DNA from: Thauera sp.
GTDB taxonomy: Bacteria; Pseudomonadota; Gammaproteobacteria; Burkholderiales; Rhodocyclaceae
Direction: 5' to 3'
NCBI GenBank assembly: GCA_003446655.1
Contig: DMCZ01000080.1
Span: 1-11,833 of the forward strand
DNA length: 11,833 nucleotides
How positions within the stretch are numbered: the stretch's first letter is position 1; each line of letters opens with the position of its first letter. The notes under the pieces are model-generated. The model made no database searches. It saw nothing but the letters and a program-made list of their open reading frames with translations, and was not told where the DNA came from. Positions 7,997-11,833 of the stretch are shown in pieces. The translations under genes were made by a program, and so were the position numbers.

Positions 7997-8662
7997 TCAC
8001 TCGTTGTTGGCGAAGCCCAGCAGATGCAGCAAGCTGGTAAAGAGGTTGAAGATCGAAACGAACAGAGACACCGTAGCCATGATGTAGTTGGTCTCGCCGC
8101 CGTGGATGATGTTGCTGGTCTCGAAGAGGATCAGACCCGACATCAGCAGCACGAAGGCCGCCGAGACGGTCAGCGACAGCGCCGGGATCTCGAAGAAGAT
8201 CGCGCCGAGGCCAGCCAGGAAGGCGACCAGGATCCCGACCATCAGGAACCCGCCCATGAAGGAGAAGTCCTTCTTGGTCGTCACCGCGTACGCCGAGAGC
8301 CCGAGGAAGGTCGCCGCCGTGCCCGCCATCGCCTGCATCACGATGCTGCTGCCGTTAGGCAGCGACAGATAGGCGGAGATGATCGGCCCGAGCGTGAAGC
8401 CCATGAAACCGGTCAACGCGAACACGAACACGATGCCCAGGCTGCTGTTGCGGAACTTGCTGGTCGCGAACAACAGGCCGAAGTACCCGAGCAGCGTGAC
8501 GATGATGCCCAGGCGCGGCGCACCCATCGCCATCGACAGGCCGGCGGTGAGCGCCGAAAAGGCCAGCGTGAGCGACAACAGCATGTAGGTGTTGCGGATG
8601 ACCTTGTTGGTCGATAGCACCGAGGGTGCGGTGCGGGTCATTGTGGCGAAACGGTTTTCCAT
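7997..8662 (-). CDS. yccA: YccA / Bax inhibitor-1 family inner membrane protein
   Basis: This 221-residue, highly hydrophobic protein has about seven transmembrane segments. It closely resembles E. coli YccA (219 residues), which binds the membrane protease FtsH and modulates its activity. Shared features are LSTNKVIRNTYMLLSLTLAFSA (16-37), AYAVTTKKDFSFMGG (124-138), the near-signature LFETSNIIHGGETNYI (179-194) and a hydrophobic C-terminus ending LLGFANNE. An upstream in-frame start at 8713 would add 17 polar residues, but the ATG at 8662 has a strong GGAGGA site 9 bases before it and gives the normal family length, so I chose it. It lies 90 bases after the HPF-like gene on the same strand. 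A role in FtsH control is inferred from the family. Confidence 0.92.
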   Translation of the reverse strand: MENRFATMTRTAPSVLSTNKVIRNTYMLLSLTLAFSALTAGLSMAMGAPRLGIIVTLLGYFGLLFATSKFRNSSLGIVFVFALTGFMGFTLGPIISAYLSLPNGSSIVMQAMAGTAATFLGLSAYAVTTKKDFSFMGGFLMVGILVAFLAGLGAIFFEIPALSLTVSAAFVLLMSGLILFETSNIIHGGETNYIMATVSLFVSIFNLFTSLLHLLGFANNE

Positions 8663-8752
8663 GGTTGGATGTCCTCCATTGGGGAATCGATGATTTGTTT
8701 TTCGAGCCGCCAAAAGAATTCAAGGCGTCCGGAGCGCCGATCAGCAGCCGGA

Positions 8753-9100
8753 TCAGGCGGGCAGAGCCGCGAGCGGCGCGCCGGCCGAGCGTGCAGGGCG
8801 CTGGTGTCGACGCACCCGTTGCGCGAGGACGCGTGCGACGCGATCGGCCGCTTCATCGACCGCAGCGCGCACTTCGAGCTGCGTGATCGCGAACACCACG
8901 TCCGGCAGGTTGCGCAACCTCAGCTGCACCACGCAGCGCTTGTCGGCACCACCCTTGGGTCCATTGACGTCGGCCACTTTCACGCGCGCCCACTGGATGT
9001 GGTCGCGAAAGCGTCCGATCGCGAACCGCATGCGGCGAGCCACATACTCGCGCAGCGCCGGGGGAGCTTCCACACCTTCGCAATGCAGATCGATACGCAT
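8753..9100 (-). CDS. Short HPF/RaiA-family ribosome-associated protein
   Basis: This 115-residue protein resembles the S30AE (HPF/RaiA/YfiA) family, whose members bind the 30S decoding region and silence idle ribosomes. The N-terminal strand MRIDLHCEG is followed by a helix with the family-like LREYVARRMRFAIGRF (17-31). Strands WARVKVADVNG (37-47) and KRCVVQLRL (54-62) come next, and then the second helix DEAADRVARVLAQRVRR (82-98). There is no long C-terminal dimerisation domain; instead a short Ala/Pro/Arg-rich tail follows. The ATG has a strong AAGGAG site 7 bases upstream. The canonical betaproteobacterial hpf usually sits by rpoN, so this may be a second paralogue. Fold assignment is likely; function is inferred. 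It is divergent from nhaR and upstream of yccA. Confidence 0.8.
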   Translation of the reverse strand: MRIDLHCEGVEAPPALREYVARRMRFAIGRFRDHIQWARVKVADVNGPKGGADKRCVVQLRLRNLPDVVFAITQLEVRAAVDEAADRVARVLAQRVRRHQRPARSAGAPLAALPA

Positions 9101-9252
9101 CTTCAGTCTCCTTCTGTTATCACACAGTCGCCGTCGGGCCCTGTGCCTCGACGGATACTAACCCTCCGACTGTTCGATAAAATCTCAGTTCAACAGAATT
9201 TTCATCCGATTTTTCCGAACATCAAGAACTCCGGACCCGAGGACGCAGCACC

Positions 9253-10149
9253 ATGCTCAACTACAAGCAGCTTCACCATTTCTGGACGGTGGCACGTGCG
9301 GGTGGGATCGTGCGCGCCGCCGAACGTTCCGGGCTGGCACCGCAGACCCTCTCTGGACAGATCGCCACCCTGGAGACCGATCTCGGCGTGAACCTTTTCA
9401 AGCGCCAGGGGCGCGGCATGGTCCTCACCGAGACCGGGCGCATGGTGCTCGACTACGCGGAGGAGATCTTCCGCCTCGGCAGCGAACTTGAGGCCGCGCT
9501 GCAAAGCCGCGCCACCGGGCGTGCCGTGCCGTTCCGGGTCGGCATCGCCGACGTCGTCCCGAAGGCCATCGCCTGGCTGCTGCTGGCCCCCTCCATGGAC
9601 CTGCCCGAGCCGATGCGGATCGTGTGTCGCGAGGGCAAGTTCGATGCCCTCCTCGGCGAACTGGCGATCCATCGCCTCGACGTGGTGCTCGCAGACAGCC
9701 CGCTGCCACCCAACATGGACGTGCGGGGCTTCAGCCACGCGCTGGGGGAATCGACGATCGGCTTCTACGCGACACCGGTACTTGCGGGAACACTCCAGGG
9801 CACTTTCCCGGCCACACTGGACGGCGCCCCGCTCCTGCTCCCTGGCGTCGAGGCCAGCATGCGCGGCCCGCTGCTGCGCTGGATCGAGGCCGCCGGCCTG
9901 CGGCCGCGCATCGTCGGTGAGTTTGATGACAGCGCGCTCATGCGCGCCTTCGCCGAGGCAGGCGCCGGCATCTTCCCGAGCGCATCGATGGTGGGCGAGC
10001 AGTTATGCCGCCAGGCGGGGATGATCCACCTGGGCGACGCAGACGGGGTCACGGAGACCTATTACGCGATCTCGGTTGAGCGCAGGCTCACGCACCCCGC
10101 AGTTCGCGCGATCAGCGACGCGGCGGCGGCAAAGCAGATGTTCGTGTGA
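9253..10149 (+). CDS. nhaR: LysR-type transcriptional activator NhaR
   Basis: This is a 298-residue LysR-family regulator. The N-terminal winged helix-turn-helix (about 1-60) contains VRAAERSGLAPQTLSGQIATL (20-40) and LFKRQGRGMVLTETG. The effector domain follows, with GIADVVPKAIAW (97-108), RLDVVLADSPLP (141-152) and GEFDDSALMRAF (222-233). These segments line up well with E. coli NhaR (VGVADALSK, KLDMIISDCPI, GEFDDAALMKAF), the sodium-responsive activator of the antiporter gene nhaA. No nhaA is present in this window. The ATG follows CCCGAGGACGCAGCACC, with a usable GAGGA site. The target cannot be told from this sequence; sodium/pH response is inferred from the family. Confidence 0.88.
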   Translation: MLNYKQLHHFWTVARAGGIVRAAERSGLAPQTLSGQIATLETDLGVNLFKRQGRGMVLTETGRMVLDYAEEIFRLGSELEAALQSRATGRAVPFRVGIADVVPKAIAWLLLAPSMDLPEPMRIVCREGKFDALLGELAIHRLDVVLADSPLPPNMDVRGFSHALGESTIGFYATPVLAGTLQGTFPATLDGAPLLLPGVEASMRGPLLRWIEAAGLRPRIVGEFDDSALMRAFAEAGAGIFPSASMVGEQLCRQAGMIHLGDADGVTETYYAISVERRLTHPAVRAISDAAAAKQMFV

Positions 10150-10166
10150 TTTGATTTTCGGACACG

Positions 10167-10209
10167 GCCCATCCAGAATCGCGGACCGGCGCAGGCACAG
10201 CGGATGGGC
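10167..10209. repeat. Inverted repeat downstream of nhaR and tRNA-Leu
   Basis: The perfect 8-bp arms GCCCATCC (10167-10174) and GGATGGGC (10202-10209) flank a 27-base loop that has weak internal pairing. It lies 17 bases after the nhaR stop and about 73 bases after the 3' end of the minus-strand tRNA, so it could terminate either transcript. Neither strand has a T tract after it, so termination is only a suggestion. Confidence 0.3.
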
Positions 10210-10281
10210 GGCAGCGTGAGGGCATGTCACGAGCGCGCCTCAGACAGGCAACGAATGCTGCACATGCATCCTCTGAAGCGC

Positions 10282-10366
10282 TGGTGCCGGGAGTGGGACT
10301 CGAACCCACACACCTTGCGGCGGCGGATTTTGAATCCGCTGCGTCTACCGATTCCGCCATCCCGGC
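10282..10366 (-). tRNA. tRNA-Leu (anticodon CAA)
   Basis: The 85 bases fold as a class II tRNA. The acceptor stem GCCGGGA pairs with TCCCGGC and is followed by A and an encoded CCA. The D arm contains GCGGAATCGGTAGACGC. The anticodon stem GCGGA/TCCGC encloses the loop TTCAAAA, giving anticodon CAA (reads UUG). A short variable arm (GCC-GCAA-GGT) and the T arm GTGGGTTCGAGTCCCAC complete it. It is transcribed opposite to nhaR and queA. Confidence 0.97.
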
Positions 10367-10377
10367 ACGGGACGCGC

Positions 10378-10407
10378 ATTATCCACGATCACCCCGCTGC
10401 CCAGCAA
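10378..10407 (-). promoter_or_regulatory. Promoter of tRNA-Leu
   Basis: On the minus strand TTGCTG (10402-10407) and GATAAT (10378-10383) are separated by 18 bases, a good sigma-70 promoter. The -10 element lies 11 bases before the mature tRNA 5' end, and the intervening GCGCGTCCCGT is a GC-rich discriminator of the kind found in stringently controlled stable-RNA promoters. The -35 box is only 38 bases from the queA start on the other strand. Confidence 0.65.
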
Positions 10408-10444
10408 GCTGCGACCGCACCCGACCCAAACCCCACCAAGAACG

Positions 10445-11521
10445 ATGCCCCTCACCCTCAGCGATTTCGACTACACACTACCCGCCGAGCTCATCGCCCA
10501 GTCACCGCTGTCCGAGCGTAGCGCCAGCCGGCTGCTCGTGGTCACCCCAGGTGAGCATGGAACGCCGGTCATGGCGGACGCCGTGTTCGCGGACCTGCCC
10601 GATCTCGTGCGACCCGGCGACCTCTTCGTATTCAACGATACCCGGGTCATCCACGCCCGCATCCACGGCGTCAAGGACAGCGGCGGCCAGGTCGAGGTGC
10701 TGATCGAACGCGCAATCGGTCCGCACGAGGCGCTCGCGCAGGTGCGTGCAAGCAAGTCGCCCAGGACCGGCAGCCGGCTGCACCTCGCGGACGCGTTCGA
10801 GGTCGAGGTGCTCGGCCGCGTGGGTGAATTCTTCCATCTGCGCTTTCCGGACGGCGAGGACTTGCTCACCCTGCTCGAGCGCCACGGCAAGCTACCGCTG
10901 CCGCCCTACATCCAGCGCGCCGCCGGCGAGGCGGACGAGTCCCGCTACCAGACCGTCTATGCACGCGAGCCGGGCTCGGTCGCTGCACCGACAGCGGGCC
11001 TGCACTTCGACGAGGCGCTGCTGGCGCGCCTCACGGCGGCTGGCGCGAAGAGCGCCTGGCTGACCCTGCATGTCGGCGCCGGCACCTTCCAGCCGGTGCG
11101 GGTGGACGACCTCGGCGAGCACCGCATGCATCGCGAGCGCTACGTGATCCCGCAGGAGACCGTGGACGCCATCGCCGCCACCCGCGCGGCGGGCGGGCGC
11201 GTGATCGCGGTCGGCACCACCAGCATGCGCGCGCTCGAAGCCGCCGCGCAGGAAGGGCCGCTCGAAGCGGGCAGTGGCGAGACCGAGATCTTCATCCTCC
11301 CGGGCTTCCGCTTCCAGGTGGTCGACGCGCTGGTGACCAACTTCCACCTGCCAAAATCCACCCTGATGATGCTGGTCTCGGCCTTCGCTGGCATGGACAG
11401 CATCCGCCGCGCCTACGCCCACGCGGTCGAGGCGCGCTACCGCTTCTTCAGTTACGGCGACGCGATGTTCATCACCCGCCGCAACGAGGCCGAGAACGAC
11501 GATCTCAACGATGCAATTTGA
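10445..11521 (+). CDS. queA: S-adenosylmethionine:tRNA ribosyltransferase-isomerase QueA
   Basis: QueA transfers and rearranges the ribosyl part of S-adenosylmethionine onto preQ1 at position 34 of target tRNAs to make epoxyqueuosine, the step after Tgt. The 358-residue length matches E. coli QueA (356). Motifs include LSDFDYTLPAELIAQSPL (5-22), FVFNDTRVIHARIHG (61-75), LPLPPYIQR (150-158), RYQTVYA (167-173), APTAGLHFDEALL (181-193), LHVGAGTFQPV (208-218), VGTTSMRALE, TNFHLPKSTLMMLVSAF and YRFFSYGDAMFI. The ribosome-binding site is weak (AAG within CCACCAAGAACG). tgt begins inside the last codons, so the two are coupled. The 5' leader lies opposite the tRNA-Leu gene and its promoter. Confidence 0.97.
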   Translation: MPLTLSDFDYTLPAELIAQSPLSERSASRLLVVTPGEHGTPVMADAVFADLPDLVRPGDLFVFNDTRVIHARIHGVKDSGGQVEVLIERAIGPHEALAQVRASKSPRTGSRLHLADAFEVEVLGRVGEFFHLRFPDGEDLLTLLERHGKLPLPPYIQRAAGEADESRYQTVYAREPGSVAAPTAGLHFDEALLARLTAAGAKSAWLTLHVGAGTFQPVRVDDLGEHRMHRERYVIPQETVDAIAATRAAGGRVIAVGTTSMRALEAAAQEGPLEAGSGETEIFILPGFRFQVVDALVTNFHLPKSTLMMLVSAFAGMDSIRRAYAHAVEARYRFFSYGDAMFITRRNEAENDDLNDAI

Positions 11522-11833
11522 ACTCCTCACCACCGACGGCGGCGCCCGCCGCGGCCGCCTGACCCTCGCCCACGGCGTGGTCGAGACCCCGGTCTTCATG
11601 CCGGTCGGGACCTACGGCACAGTCAAGGCGATGACGCCGGCCATGCTCGTCGACATCGGCGCGCAGATCTGCCTGGGCAACACCTTCCACCTGTGGCTGC
11701 GGCCAGGGCTGGACATCATCGCCGCCCATGAGGGCCTGCACCGCTTCATGGCCTGGGACAAGCCCATCCTCACCGACTCGGGCGGCTTCCAGGTGTTCAG
11801 CCTCGGCGCGCTGCGCAAGATCACCGAAGAGGG
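11511..11833 (+). CDS. tgt: tRNA-guanine transglycosylase Tgt (partial, 3' end outside window)
   Basis: Tgt exchanges guanine-34 of the Asp, Asn, His and Tyr tRNAs for preQ1, the committing step of queuosine insertion. Only the first 107 residues are present, of about 370-380 expected. The start MQFELLTTDGGARRGRLTL leads into VETPVFMPVGTYGTVKAMTP (24-43), LGNTFHLWLRPG (55-66) and LTDSGGFQVFSL (87-98). D89 in TDSGGFQ corresponds to the catalytic aspartate Asp89 of E. coli Tgt. The ATG overlaps the end of queA by 11 bases and has no clear ribosome-binding site, consistent with translation coupled to queA. The zinc site and second catalytic aspartate lie beyond the window. Confidence 0.96.
   Translation, partial: MQFELLTTDGGARRGRLTLAHGVVETPVFMPVGTYGTVKAMTPAMLVDIGAQICLGNTFHLWLRPGLDIIAAHEGLHRFMAWDKPILTDSGGFQVFSLGALRKITEE

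Noticed and set aside
8663..8713. Upstream extension of the yccA start to 8713
   Set aside because: The extra 17 residues are polar, unlike the family, and would cover the strong ribosome-binding site that serves the ATG at 8662.
10204..10703. Plus-strand open frames across tRNA-Leu and the start of queA
   Set aside because: They read through a tRNA gene and overlap queA in other frames without any recognisable protein motif.

Overview
The window looks like ordinary chromosome of a GC-rich betaproteobacterium, most likely of the Rhodocyclales (Thauera/Azoarcus-like). This rests on base composition, on the gene pairs accA-tilS and queA-tgt, and on protein character; no database search was possible. 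All genes are compactly packed, no stretch over 300 bases lacks a gene, and I see no insertion sequence, phage gene, CRISPR array or composition break.

Region 1 (1-5419) is a C4-dicarboxylate uptake and sensing locus. A TRAP transporter runs on the minus strand in the order dctP (periplasmic binding protein), dctQ (small membrane subunit) and dctM (large permease, cut by the window start). Diverging from it on the plus strand is a two-component pair, dctS (membrane sensor kinase with a PAS domain) and dctR (FixJ/NarL-type response regulator), whose genes overlap by 4 bases. This is the DctSR-DctPQM arrangement known from Rhodobacter capsulatus, not the sigma-54 DctB/DctD arrangement. A 30-bp inverted repeat in the divergent promoter region is a good candidate DctR operator. 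A clear intrinsic terminator lies between dctP and dctQ and probably sets the excess of binding protein over permease.

Region 2 (5436-9100, all minus strand) holds housekeeping genes. In transcription order these are a short HPF/RaiA-family ribosome-associated protein, a YccA/Bax-inhibitor-1 membrane protein followed by a hairpin, accA (acetyl-CoA carboxylase alpha subunit) and tilS (tRNA-Ile lysidine synthetase). tilS runs tail-to-tail into dctR with only 16 bases between the stop codons.

Region 3 (9253-11833) has nhaR (LysR-type regulator) on the plus strand, tRNA-Leu(CAA) on the minus strand with a recognisable promoter, and then queA and the start of tgt on the plus strand. QueA and Tgt act in queuosine modification of tRNA. 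The tRNA-Leu gene and its promoter are antisense to the leader of queA.

I found no evidence for a previously undescribed system. The most useful second looks are the dct operator, the dctP/dctQ terminator, the tRNA-Leu/queA antisense layout and the small HPF-like protein.
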